Notes under the pieces: model-generated
The model's input: the letters and a program-made list of their open reading frames with translations, nothing else
What the model was told of the DNA's origin: nothing
Databases searched by the model: none
Part shown: in pieces, positions 52,574 to 61,583 of the stretch
Numbering within the stretch: the stretch's first letter is position 1
Layout: each line of letters starts with the position of its first letter
Position numbers and translations under genes: made by a program
Assembly: GCA_963798455.1 (NCBI GenBank)
Contig: CAWCTD010000003.1
Location: forward strand, 2,356,001 to 2,420,000
From: CAWCTD01 sp963798455
GTDB lineage: Bacteria; Acidobacteriota; Terriglobia; Bryobacterales; Bryobacteraceae
Reading direction: 5' to 3'
DNA: 64,000 nucleotides

Positions 52574-52620
52574 GCAACCGCATCGTGATGGAGAAGTTTA
52601 TCCCGGGGCTGGCGGGCTGA
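52574..52620 (+). repeat. direct repeat copy B: second, near-identical holA 3' end
   Basis: GCAACCGCATCGTGATGGAG... through TGA 52618-52620 repeats the holA tail at 51851-51897 with five mismatches. It is not attached to a reading frame of its own here and lies 7 nt after the toxin gene. It looks like a leftover target or a carried-in substitute 3' end. Confidence 0.85.
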
Positions 52621-52659
52621 TCGGTTGCGCGGCGGCGAGAGCCAAGCCCGTCTTCAGCA

Positions 52660-54066
52660 TCACACCTTGACTATGCTCCGGAGCACCTTGTCCCAGGGCT
52701 CCCGGTACGGCCGGACGCACATCGCGGCGGCTTCCTTATCACCGACCACCACTTGCTTGTCGGGGTCCCAGCGAATGGCGCGCCCGAGGCGAAGGGCCAT
52801 GTTAGCGAGGTTGCATGCCACCGCGACGTGGTGGCCGTCCTCGACGTCGCACAAGGGACGCTTGCGAGAGCGGATGCAGTCAATCCAATCCCGCCCGTTC
52901 AGCGCCATCGTGTCCTCGCCGCCCCCGCCGCCACCGCCACGGCCGCCAGCCGCTGGAGTACTGCTCGGAGCTCCCGGAATCCATGGCGCCGGCTTGGTTT
53001 GCGAGGCTTGAGGACCCCCAACCGGATGTCCGAGAAACCGGGGAATCGAATTGACCGGATCGCCGTGCATTTCGGTCAGCACCTGGGCGCCCCCGCCCAG
53101 CAGCAGGGTACCCTTGGTTCCGTGGAAGACGAGGCCCCTGGTGGCCGAATCTTCCCGATGCGCATTGGTCTCGCGGATTGCGTACGACAGGACGAAACCG
53201 GGGAACTCAAAAAGGCCTTCCTGCATGTCGGGCGTCTCGCCATCATCTTCGAGGGCGAACCGGCCGCCGCTCGATAGGACCTTCGTTGGCATCTTCACGT
53301 TCATGACCCAGAGCATTTGATCGATGCCGTGAGCAGCCAGGTTCGACATCTGGCCGCCGGAATAGTCCCAGAACCAGCGGAAATGGTAGAGAGCGCGGTG
53401 AGCCTGATAGGGTCTCTTCGGCGCCGGCCCAAGCCACATGTCGTAGTCGAGGTCGGCGGGAGGGTTCTCGACCGGCGTCTTGCCGAAACCGGGATAGATG
53501 TTTCGGGCCTCCACCCTCCGCACCAGACTGATCTTGCCGAGCACTCCGCTCTCGACGATCTTCTTGGCTTCCGCGACGGCCTTGCCGTGGCGGCGCTGCG
53601 TTCCGACCACGACCACCCGGTTGTACTTGCGGGCGGCCTGGACCATCCACTTGCCCTCGTCGATAAACACGGTCATCGGCTTCTCGACGTAGACGTCCTT
53701 GCCCGCCGCGCAGGCCATGGCGGTGAGCAGGCAGTGCCAGTGATCGGGAGTCGCGACGATCACCGCCTGGACGTTCTTGTCTTCGTACATTTTTCGGAAA
53801 TCGCCGTAGCCCTTGGCGTTGGGATTCCCCATGTACGCGAGGCCTTCCTGAACCCTCGGCTTGTACACGTCGCACATCGCGACCAAGTCGACGTCGTTGA
53901 ACTTCTTGAAGTCGCTGACGTGCTGTTTGCCGATCAGCCCGTATCCGATGAACCCGATGCCGATACGGTCGTTCGCACCGAGCACCCGGCTGTAGGATGC
54001 GGCGGTTAAGGCCGCGGCGCCCATAAAGCCGCGGCGGGTCGCCTGCGTGTTCTCTATTCCGGTCAC
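52660..54066 (-). CDS. Tat-exported Gfo/Idh/MocA family oxidoreductase
   Basis: A 468-residue protein. The leader has TRRGFMGAAALTAASYSRV, a Tat signature. The Rossmann domain starts IGIGFIGYGLIGKQH, followed by VDLVAMCDVYKP, VIVATPDHWHCLLTAMACAAGKDVYVEKP (the EKP motif) and VVVGTQRRHGKA. The C-terminal domain has WFWDYSGGQMSNLAAHGIDQML with the His/Asp pair and a Gly-rich insert (GGRGGGGGGG). NAD(P)-dependent oxidation of sugars, probably to 3-keto sugars, in the periplasm is inferred. Last gene of the minus-strand glycan locus. Confidence 0.92.
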   Translation of the reverse strand: MTGIENTQATRRGFMGAAALTAASYSRVLGANDRIGIGFIGYGLIGKQHVSDFKKFNDVDLVAMCDVYKPRVQEGLAYMGNPNAKGYGDFRKMYEDKNVQAVIVATPDHWHCLLTAMACAAGKDVYVEKPMTVFIDEGKWMVQAARKYNRVVVVGTQRRHGKAVAEAKKIVESGVLGKISLVRRVEARNIYPGFGKTPVENPPADLDYDMWLGPAPKRPYQAHRALYHFRWFWDYSGGQMSNLAAHGIDQMLWVMNVKMPTKVLSSGGRFALEDDGETPDMQEGLFEFPGFVLSYAIRETNAHREDSATRGLVFHGTKGTLLLGGGAQVLTEMHGDPVNSIPRFLGHPVGGPQASQTKPAPWIPGAPSSTPAAGGRGGGGGGGEDTMALNGRDWIDCIRSRKRPLCDVEDGHHVAVACNLANMALRLGRAIRWDPDKQVVVGDKEAAAMCVRPYREPWDKVLRSIVKV

Positions 54067-54108
54067 TGTGGTTCTCCTTTAATCCAGCAGGATATCACCG
54101 CCTGGCAG

Positions 54109-54906
54109 TTACGGCAGTTCTTTGACGGCGATGACGCGCCAGCGCCAGAGGCCGCCGGGGACCGAACGGTCGCCGATGTGCAACTGAATGGCGATCATGC
54201 CGTCTTCGGCGCCATCGGCGGCGTGATTGGCCGTATCCCGCCACTCCAGAACCGGCGTCTCGTTGAACCACGCCGAAATGCGGGGCGGGTTGCCGGTGAT
54301 GCGCGCGCGCACCGAGTTCCATTGCTCCCGTTTCCAGGCCCGTTGCCAGTTCTCCTCGAAGCGGGCCTGTGCGGCCTGACGCACCTCGGGAGCGAGCCCC
54401 GGCGGGAACATGCTGACGCCCTGCAGTCCTTCGCCGTATACCCCGCCCATGCTGCCGTTGGGCAGATAGTCGAGGGTGACCTGATAGGCGTCGCCGGCTT
54501 CGTTGGACCGCAGGAACAAGCCGCTGTCGCAGCCCCAATCCGGCTTGATTTCCATGTAGACTTCGACGTTCTTGTAGCGCTTGTCGGTGAGCAGAATCCC
54601 GCCGAAGCCGAGTGGGTACTGGGAACCGACGAGGACGCCTCCCGGCATGACGTGGAAGTCCGGCGTGGTGCCGTGGTGATTGGTCTTGCTGATGTGCCAG
54701 CCGGTGAGATCCTTACCGTTGAAGATGGGGGTGAAACCGACGGGGATCCTGGGGATGGGCTCGCTATTGCCCTGCGGAAGCAGGCCCGCGAAGCCCCGGC
54801 CGCCAGCGGGTGGCTGGCCGCCCTGTGGTTGCTGGCCCGCCAGCGGGAGCAGTGCGATCGCCAGCACCGCGGCGAAAGCGAAAACTAAAATAGATGTCTT
54901 GCGCAT
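54109..54906 (-). CDS. exported DUF1080 (3-keto-disaccharide hydrolase-type) protein
   Basis: A 265-residue protein with an N-terminal signal peptide and a Gly/Gln/Pro-rich linker, then the DUF1080 concanavalin-like fold: GFTPIFNGKDLTGWH, GVLVGSQYPLGFGGILLTDKRYKNVEVYMEIKPDWGCDSGLFLRSNEAGDAYQV, and WNSVRARITGNPPRISAWFN. Enzymes with this fold cleave 3-keto-glycosides produced by Gfo/Idh/MocA dehydrogenases. It stands between two such dehydrogenase genes, which supports a joint oxidise-then-eliminate route. Periplasmic location expected. Confidence 0.88.
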   Translation of the reverse strand: MRKTSILVFAFAAVLAIALLPLAGQQPQGGQPPAGGRGFAGLLPQGNSEPIPRIPVGFTPIFNGKDLTGWHISKTNHHGTTPDFHVMPGGVLVGSQYPLGFGGILLTDKRYKNVEVYMEIKPDWGCDSGLFLRSNEAGDAYQVTLDYLPNGSMGGVYGEGLQGVSMFPPGLAPEVRQAAQARFEENWQRAWKREQWNSVRARITGNPPRISAWFNETPVLEWRDTANHAADGAEDGMIAIQLHIGDRSVPGGLWRWRVIAVKELP

Positions 54907-54966
54907 GATTCTTCGATCTCCTTCCTCAATAATGCCGGTTCCTATGCCGCGCCGGCTGGCCCAACG

Positions 54967-56227
54967 TCAGGCCAGGGGGCGCGCGCCGTCACCCATCCAC
55001 GTAATGGTCTTGCCCTGGTTCAGGATCGAAAGCGCGCCCATCAGCGTGGGAATGGTGGACGTAGCGCCGATCTCCACATCCGCGACCGGCCTCTGCCGTG
55101 TTCTCACGCACTCCAGGAAATTCCTGACGTGCTTGCCCGTATCCGTCTCGGCGGGCGGCCTGCTGGCCGGACCCTCGTCGCGCAGTTCGACTTTCTTGGC
55201 TTCGAAGAGGGGCTTCCCGTCGGGTCCCCTGTTCCCCGGCGCCGGCCGCACGCTGTAACCACTGCGGTTCACGTGCAGCATGCCTAGATCGCCGTATAAG
55301 CACGTGCCGATTTCGTCGCCTCGCGAACTGTAGGACGCGACGAAGTTGTCGTATCGCCAGGCCACGTCTACCGTATCCGGGGTGCGGCCGTCGTTGGCCC
55401 GGTTCAACCAGGCATATGCCGCGGCAGCCGTTACCGGCGGCTTGGGCACGCCCAGGTACCAGTGGGCAACATCCAACACGTGTACGCCCCAGTCCGAGAG
55501 AGTGCCGGCGCCGTACTCCCAATAGTCGCGCCAACTGCGCTGGCGCATCCGGGTGTAAGGGCGCCGCGGGGCGGGGCCCTGGAACATCTCCCAATCCAGG
55601 CCCGCCGGGATGGGCTCCGACGTTCGGGGCGGGCTCCAGGCTGGAGGCTGGGGCGGCGCCGCGGGGATTGCCCGTGGGATTGATGACGAGCACCTGTCTG
55701 ATCTTCCCGAGCATACCGCTCTGGACGAGCTTGTATGCCTCCAGGAACGGCGCGCTGCTTCGCTGCTGCAACCCCACCTGCACCACCCGGTTATACTTCC
55801 GGGCCGCCTCCACCATCTTGAGGCACTCGGCGATGCTGTTGGACAGCGGCTTCTCCACGTAAACGTCCTTGCCCGCCTCGCACGCCGCGACGGTGATCGG
55901 ACCGTGCCAGTGGTCCGGCGTGGCCACCATGACTACGTTAATATCCTTGCGCTCCAGAATGCGCCGGTAGTCGCCGTAAGCGTCCGCCTTCGATCCGGCG
56001 GCCGCCGCGCCCTTTTCGAGGTTCGGTTTGAAAACGTCACAAACCGCCGCGATACGGACACCCTCCACCGCCTGGAAGTTGGGCAACAAGGCTCCCAGGC
56101 CGCGGCTCCCGCAGCCGATCAAGGCAACCGCAATCTCACCGGAAGCGGCGCGCGACGGCAATGACGAGGTCCCAAGCGCAGCGACTCCGGCCGCGCCTCT
56201 TGTCACAAACGTTCTTCTGCTCTCCAT
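54967..56227 (-). CDS. Tat-exported Gfo/Idh/MocA oxidoreductase, one frameshift
   Basis: From ATG 56227 the leader (RRTFVTRGAAGVAALGTSSL) and Rossmann half (VALIGCGSRGLGALLPNF, VMVATPDHWHGPITVAACEAGKDVYVEKPLSNS, RVVQVGLQQRSSAPF) are in one frame. Near 55615-55635 homology changes frame to EPIPAGLDWEMFQGPAPRRPY and continues to 54967 through YWEYGAGTLSDWGVHVLDVAHW and NRANDGRTPDTVDV. Joined, about 419 residues, full length. A single doubled base accounts for the break. Works with the DUF1080 and GH30 genes in glycan oxidation (inferred). Confidence 0.86.
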
Positions 56228-56255
56228 TTGGCGTCCTGTCTCACTGTTCCCGCGG

Positions 56256-57755
56256 TCAGATCCAACTCACATTGGTGATGGAGTTGGCCGGAAGGGAGAC
56301 TTCCGTCATCAGGTTGCCCAGCCGTAACTGCGTCTCGCGCGCGGCGCCGACGTTGCTGAGAACCACTGTTTTCGTGTCGTCCGGGTTGACGAATGCCACG
56401 TGCGCGACTCCGTCCAGTTCGCCCTGGGTATCAAAGCGCTTCGATCCGCGGTGCGCCGCATGGGTATAGTGCTTCATGGACCAATAACCATTGCTGCGGG
56501 TGATCTCCTTGGTCCGGGAGTTGATTGTGATGAAGCCGGGGCCGTTGAACGGCCCAATGTTCGGTTTGCCGTTTTCGTCGAGCACCAGGTTCCACACGAT
56601 GATGCAACTCATCCAGTTGCGCACGGAGTTCGCGGCGCCCACGCCCGCGCGCGCAATCGCGGCGGCAGGGTCCTGGTCGCGGCGCGGCCTCGCGGGCGCG
56701 GCCGCCGGCTCGGGACCGGCGCCACCGGGGGCGCCGGCGCCGAATGTCATGGGGCCGACCAGCGAGAAGGTGGCTTCGAAACCTCCTTCGGTCGAGTACA
56801 TCTTCTTGTCGGGGTAGAGGTCGTGCACGCGGCTCACTGCGGTGACCGAACCCACGTAGGGATGCCACGCCACGCCGTCGACGTAGCGGTTGAGCATCGG
56901 GTTCTCCAGCGTATTCATCACACGCCCCCAGAGATTGAAGTTGTGGTCCAGGATCCAGATCTTGGTCGGGATCTTGTTTTGCTCGAGGGCAGGGCCTAGA
57001 TGCTGGCTGACGAACACGATCTCGTGCTCCTGCGCCCAAATGCAGGCGGGCATGCGCCCGTCCTGGTCGGTGTCCACCTCATTCTGAGACGTGATGGAGT
57101 CCACCGGTACGCCCTCGGCCTGGTAGCTCTGGAGGAACTTCACCAGATACTTGGCATACGCCGGGAAGTCCCTCGGCTTCATGGAGCCGCCCAGCATGGT
57201 TCCGTTGGCCTTCATCCAGCCCGGAGGGCTCCACGGCGAAGCCAGCAGGAACAGACTCGGGTTGTGCTGGCGCGCGGTCCGCAACTGCGGCAGGATGTAC
57301 TGCTTGTCGTGATCGATGGAAAACCGCAGCATGTCGGGGTCGGGATCGCCCTCGTCGTAACTGTACATCGTGGCGGCGTAGTCGCTCGACCCGACGCAAA
57401 TGCGCCCCACCTCCAGGCCCAGCTCGGAAGGATGGTACAACTCGCGCAAAAACTTCTCGCGCGTGGACGCATCGAGCTGGTTGATCATGTACGCCGATGC
57501 GTCGGTGAGCGCGCCGCCGAAGCCGAGCATCTCCTGGTACGTCCTGGAGGGGTCGAGCACGATGGCGCCAGCGGAAGATCCGGCTGCTGGCTGCCATTTC
57601 AGGGCCGGCTCCTCCGCGAACCGCTTCGCGTCCGCCGTTTGCTGAACGGCAATGGTTCCCGCCGGCTGCGCCCAAGCCGGGGCGGCCCCGGCCAAGGCCG
57701 CGGCCCCCGCCGTTGTCAAGCCGAAAAAGTCGCGGCGATTGATTCGATCAAGCAT
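56256..57755 (-). CDS. exported GH30-family glycoside hydrolase
   Basis: Start ATG 57755 (GAGAGG 7-12 nt upstream), 499 residues. Tat-like leader NRRDFFGLTTAGAAALAGAAPAWA. The GH30 barrel has MLGFGGALTDASAYMI, CVGSSDYAATMYSYDEGDPD, SPWSPPGWMKANGTMLGGS, the acid/base Glu226 in SQNEVDTD and nucleophile Glu323 in YSTEGGFEA. GH30 includes beta-glucosidases, beta-xylanases and related enzymes; the fine specificity cannot be read here. It is 98 nt downstream of the TonB receptor on the same strand, as in polysaccharide-utilisation loci. Confidence 0.92.
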   Translation of the reverse strand: MLDRINRRDFFGLTTAGAAALAGAAPAWAQPAGTIAVQQTADAKRFAEEPALKWQPAAGSSAGAIVLDPSRTYQEMLGFGGALTDASAYMINQLDASTREKFLRELYHPSELGLEVGRICVGSSDYAATMYSYDEGDPDPDMLRFSIDHDKQYILPQLRTARQHNPSLFLLASPWSPPGWMKANGTMLGGSMKPRDFPAYAKYLVKFLQSYQAEGVPVDSITSQNEVDTDQDGRMPACIWAQEHEIVFVSQHLGPALEQNKIPTKIWILDHNFNLWGRVMNTLENPMLNRYVDGVAWHPYVGSVTAVSRVHDLYPDKKMYSTEGGFEATFSLVGPMTFGAGAPGGAGPEPAAAPARPRRDQDPAAAIARAGVGAANSVRNWMSCIIVWNLVLDENGKPNIGPFNGPGFITINSRTKEITRSNGYWSMKHYTHAAHRGSKRFDTQGELDGVAHVAFVNPDDTKTVVLSNVGAARETQLRLGNLMTEVSLPANSITNVSWI

Positions 57756-57853
57756 AATTAGACCTCTCTTTCCGTGGTTGCCAGCATTCCACACTCCTGG
57801 CCCGGCGGGTAAGCCCGGCCAGGAGTGCGGTCCATGGCACTTCTCTCGATGTC

Positions 57854-60800
57854 CTAGAACTCGAACCGCAGCGACGTCGCCAGGATGCGCGCCGGCCGCG
57901 TGCCGCTCGGGGTGCCTATGTTGGTCGAGACCAGCTTGGCGGGGTCGCCGCTGGCGCTGTAGGTGGCACCTGTGTTCCATCCGTTGAACTCTGACTGATT
58001 GAATACGTTGTAGGCCTGAAGCGCAAGCTTGAACACCCGGTTCTCGCCCAGCCCCACGGGGACGACCTTAGTGAACACTACGTCCCAATTGCTGAAACCG
58101 GTTCCCCTGATTGGGTTGTTGCCCATATTCCCTATGGTGCCCGCCTGGGGTAGTGCGAAGGCGGCCGGGTTGTAGATCAGTCCCGCCGGCACATTGGCCA
58201 TAGGATTGCCAACCACGAGGCAGCGGGTACCACCGGTTCCTCCGGCTGTAAGATTGGGCGAGCCACTGATCTCCGCGCCCGTCGAACTGTTGCATTGGGG
58301 GTATATCGGCGGCCCGCTCTGCGCCGTCGTGATCCCAGACAGCGTATAGTGATCCGTGAGGACGCCCAGCACCTTGTTGTTGAGCCGCTTTCCCAGGTTC
58401 GGAATATCGTACGAGTAGTTGAACGCGAAAATGTGCTTGCGGTAGTTGCCGTTCGGCCCGTAGTACCACTTGTTGTTGTCCGGAAGCAATACGTTGTAGG
58501 AGGTTACCCCCAAGGACTTAGAGTAAGTGTACGACATCCCGAACATGAGGCCCTTCGAATACCGGCGCTGCAGCGACGTCTGGAGGCCATGGTAGTTGCT
58601 ATAGCCATTGAGTATATTCCGGCTGAGGTTGCCGTACCCTGGATACTTCACGCGCAGTAGATTGTCGCTCAGCGGTTTGCCGTTCGTGGAATCGATGTTC
58701 GTGAATCTCGCACCCAGCGGGACTGCATTAAGGTTGATCCCACCCGACTGGTTCAGGTGGTAACCCCAATTGCCGACATAGCCCACTTCCAGAACCATGC
58801 TGCCTCGGAAGGCGCGCTGGATACTCAGACTCGTGTTCTGTACCCGGGTAAACGGAACGTCCCCGTAAAGGGCGGGATTGATGCCGGTCGGACCAACCAA
58901 GCCACTCGACGCACTGCCAGCCAGCGCGCTGATGTTGCTGTAATACACATACGGAATGTAGGTGAGCGGCGGGACCCCGGACATGTTGTAGACCTGATTG
59001 CCCTCAAGCCGGTCATACATGATCCCAAAACCGCCCCGGATGGACATCTTGCCATCTCCGAGCACATCCCAGGCAAAACCGATCCGGGGAGCGGGGGCAA
59101 AGGTGCGCATGTTGTAGGCATACTTCGACACGCCATTCGTGCCCAGCACCTGCATGCCGTTGGCCGGGTCGCCGCTGCCGGGAACGAACAGACCAATTGT
59201 CGTGGCGGGCGCTAAAGCGCCCGTGCCCGGGTCCCGGGCCACACGGTTCGCGGAGGGGCAGTTCCCGGTGACCACGACGGTGCAGTAGGGTGCGTACATC
59301 CGCGGCATCTTCGCGACGGAATAGAGCGAGTCCCGGAACACCGTGAACGTGTTGTTCCGATCGTACTGGGACTCTTGATGCACCATGCGCACGCCCAAAT
59401 CCAGCGTCAGCCGGCGGCTTACGCGCCAGTTGTCCTGAACGTAGAAATCGAGGTTCCAATACGCCGCGCCGAGGAGCGGCCTGAAATTGGCTTCGTTATA
59501 GCTCGTGAAGTTGCCCAATAGGGCGTTCGCGAAGCCGTCGCCCGAGTTCAGGGGATTGTTGCTGTCGACGCTGAAATCAAAGGAGCCGTTCCAGTTGTTG
59601 TTGACCGGCTGGGTCTTGAGGTTTTTCTCCGCGTAGACGCCGGCCTTGAAGCTATGCCTGCCCACGATCTTGCTGAAGTTGTCCTGGAAGACGTAGATAT
59701 CGTTCCAGTTGAAGTACGCGCCATAGTAGCCGCCCAGACCGATACTGCCCGGATTCGGACGAGAGCCGCCGCCGAAGGATGCCAGCGGGACAAAGCTGTG
59801 CATCCCATTGATGGATACGATGTCGCCGAGGGAAGTGAGCTGCTTGCTCGGGTACAACCATGGCACGCTGCCCATCAGCGAACGATTCAGCAACGAGGGG
59901 TCGTTCATCACGTAGGTCCAGTTGTTCATGCTGTGGCCAAACGTGAATTGGTTGAGCGTTGTCGGCGAGAAGACATAGGTAGCCGATGCGGCCTGGCCGT
60001 GACCAGGGTTCGTGTGATGCATGGTCATGGGCGCACCCTCTTTCGTGGTGGACTGGGACCATTGGAAACCCTGATAGAGCGCTTCCTGAGTGTCCTCGTT
60101 CCGGACCATTCGGAAGTAGCCCGACAACTTGGAGGTCGCGTATACGTCGCCGCGGACCACGGTGTCGGAGATCGGGCGCGGGGCGCTGCCGTTGTCGGTG
60201 TAGTTGTAATTGAGGTAGTCGGAAGTCCCGGGGGCCGGGCTATAGTTGGGCAGCGGCAAGAACTTGAGGATGCCTTGGCCGACGGCGCTGATCTGCGATG
60301 CGGGGATCTTGTTGCTCGGGAACTGCGCCCCAGTGGTGGGATCCTTGATCGTGATTAGGCTGCCCTTGCTATCGCGGCTATTCGAGAAATCGCCGCCGCG
60401 CTCCTCGACGGTCGGCATGGTCCTCTTTTGCAGGGACACGGGGACGAACATCCTGACGAATTCCTGCGAAGCGAAGAAGAAGAACTTGCTCCTGTCCGTG
60501 TTGAACTTGCCCGGTATGTAAACCGGGCCGCCGATGCTCCAGCCAGGGATGTTGTACCGGTACGGGGATATGGCCCTGCCCGCCAGGTTATTGAAAAACC
60601 CGTTAGCGTTAAGGCCCTCATGCCGGTGCACCCACCAGGCCGAACCGTGGAACTCCCGGCCGCCGCTCTTGGTTACCATGGTGACGACGCCGCCCGAATT
60701 GCGGCCGTACTCCGCCTGGTAGTTGGAAGCGAGCAGCCTCACCTCCTCAATGGCATCCATGTTCGGCACGAAATGAACGCCACTAGCCGCGCCGGCATCC

Positions 60801-61405
60801 CTGTCCGTGATGCCGTCGACCATGTTGGACATGCTGGTGGTGTTGCCGTTGACCGAGATGCCGCCGTCGCCGGACGTCGTGATCGTGTTCCGGTCGCTCG
60901 TGTCCAGCACCCCGGGAAGCAGTTGCATGAAACTGAACGCATCGCGGCCCTTGAGAGCGAGTGCGTTGAGCTGGTGGCCGTCTATGAGAGCGGACTTCTC
61001 GCTGCTGGCAACCTGGACAGGCGTGGCTTCGGCTGTGACTTCGATCTGTTCCGCCAGACTGCCGATTTCCAGAACGATCCTCCCAAGATCCCGGGTTTCG
61101 GCTGTGGAGAGACTAATGTCCTTCACGTTCCAAGCCTTGAAACCGGAGGCCTTGACGTTAAGCGTATAGGCGCCCGGCACCAGGTTCGGGAACCTGAACA
61201 GACCGGCACTTTCGGTGGTTGTGGAGCGGACCGCGCCGGTGTCCTGGCTGGTGAGTTGGACCTGTACTCCAGGAACCACTGCGTTTGCGGGGTCAGTCAC
61301 AGTTCCCATCAGGGAGCCGGAGACTGTCTGGCCAAACACGCTCCCGCACAGCAGAGTTGTCAGGATCAATATCGTCAATAGAAAACACACGCTTCTTCTA
61401 GACAC
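57854..61405 (-). CDS. TonB-dependent outer-membrane receptor (Oar-like, carboxypeptidase-regulatory N-domain)
   Basis: 1,183 residues. Signal peptide, then a CarboxypepD_reg-like domain (about 30-110: VSGSLMGTVTDPANAVVPGV, NLVPGAYTLNVKASGFKA), plug (about 125-240: LPGVLDTSDRNTITTSGDGGISVNGNTTSMSNMVDG, YQAEYGRNSGGVVTMVTKSG) and a long beta barrel ending in aromatic F (LRFEF). This architecture is highly expanded in Solibacter-like acidobacteria, where it is thought to import glycans or bind polymers. The gene heads the minus-strand locus with GH30, Gfo/Idh and DUF1080. No frame breaks over 3.5 kb. Confidence 0.95.
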   Translation of the reverse strand: MSRRSVCFLLTILILTTLLCGSVFGQTVSGSLMGTVTDPANAVVPGVQVQLTSQDTGAVRSTTTESAGLFRFPNLVPGAYTLNVKASGFKAWNVKDISLSTAETRDLGRIVLEIGSLAEQIEVTAEATPVQVASSEKSALIDGHQLNALALKGRDAFSFMQLLPGVLDTSDRNTITTSGDGGISVNGNTTSMSNMVDGITDRDAGAASGVHFVPNMDAIEEVRLLASNYQAEYGRNSGGVVTMVTKSGGREFHGSAWWVHRHEGLNANGFFNNLAGRAISPYRYNIPGWSIGGPVYIPGKFNTDRSKFFFFASQEFVRMFVPVSLQKRTMPTVEERGGDFSNSRDSKGSLITIKDPTTGAQFPSNKIPASQISAVGQGILKFLPLPNYSPAPGTSDYLNYNYTDNGSAPRPISDTVVRGDVYATSKLSGYFRMVRNEDTQEALYQGFQWSQSTTKEGAPMTMHHTNPGHGQAASATYVFSPTTLNQFTFGHSMNNWTYVMNDPSLLNRSLMGSVPWLYPSKQLTSLGDIVSINGMHSFVPLASFGGGSRPNPGSIGLGGYYGAYFNWNDIYVFQDNFSKIVGRHSFKAGVYAEKNLKTQPVNNNWNGSFDFSVDSNNPLNSGDGFANALLGNFTSYNEANFRPLLGAAYWNLDFYVQDNWRVSRRLTLDLGVRMVHQESQYDRNNTFTVFRDSLYSVAKMPRMYAPYCTVVVTGNCPSANRVARDPGTGALAPATTIGLFVPGSGDPANGMQVLGTNGVSKYAYNMRTFAPAPRIGFAWDVLGDGKMSIRGGFGIMYDRLEGNQVYNMSGVPPLTYIPYVYYSNISALAGSASSGLVGPTGINPALYGDVPFTRVQNTSLSIQRAFRGSMVLEVGYVGNWGYHLNQSGGINLNAVPLGARFTNIDSTNGKPLSDNLLRVKYPGYGNLSRNILNGYSNYHGLQTSLQRRYSKGLMFGMSYTYSKSLGVTSYNVLLPDNNKWYYGPNGNYRKHIFAFNYSYDIPNLGKRLNNKVLGVLTDHYTLSGITTAQSGPPIYPQCNSSTGAEISGSPNLTAGGTGGTRCLVVGNPMANVPAGLIYNPAAFALPQAGTIGNMGNNPIRGTGFSNWDVVFTKVVPVGLGENRVFKLALQAYNVFNQSEFNGWNTGATYSASGDPAKLVSTNIGTPSGTRPARILATSLRFEF

Positions 61406-61583
61406 TGCTCGACCTCCTCCGTTACGAATACTCCTACCCTCGTTCGGTCGCTGATCGATAAAGGTTAGCCCTCTTTCGCTGCCCTGGTAAGGTTCCTTTC
61501 GGAAGCGGGACGAGTGCCGCTGCAGGTATAGTTCGTCGATTTCAGGGGTATTATACGGCCAACTGTGATAGAATCTTGCGGGG

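Noticed and set aside
52921..52975. GC-rich short repeat inside a Gfo/Idh gene (GCCGCC run)
   Set aside because: It encodes a poly-Gly linker in the oxidoreductase; no evidence of a separate repeat element.
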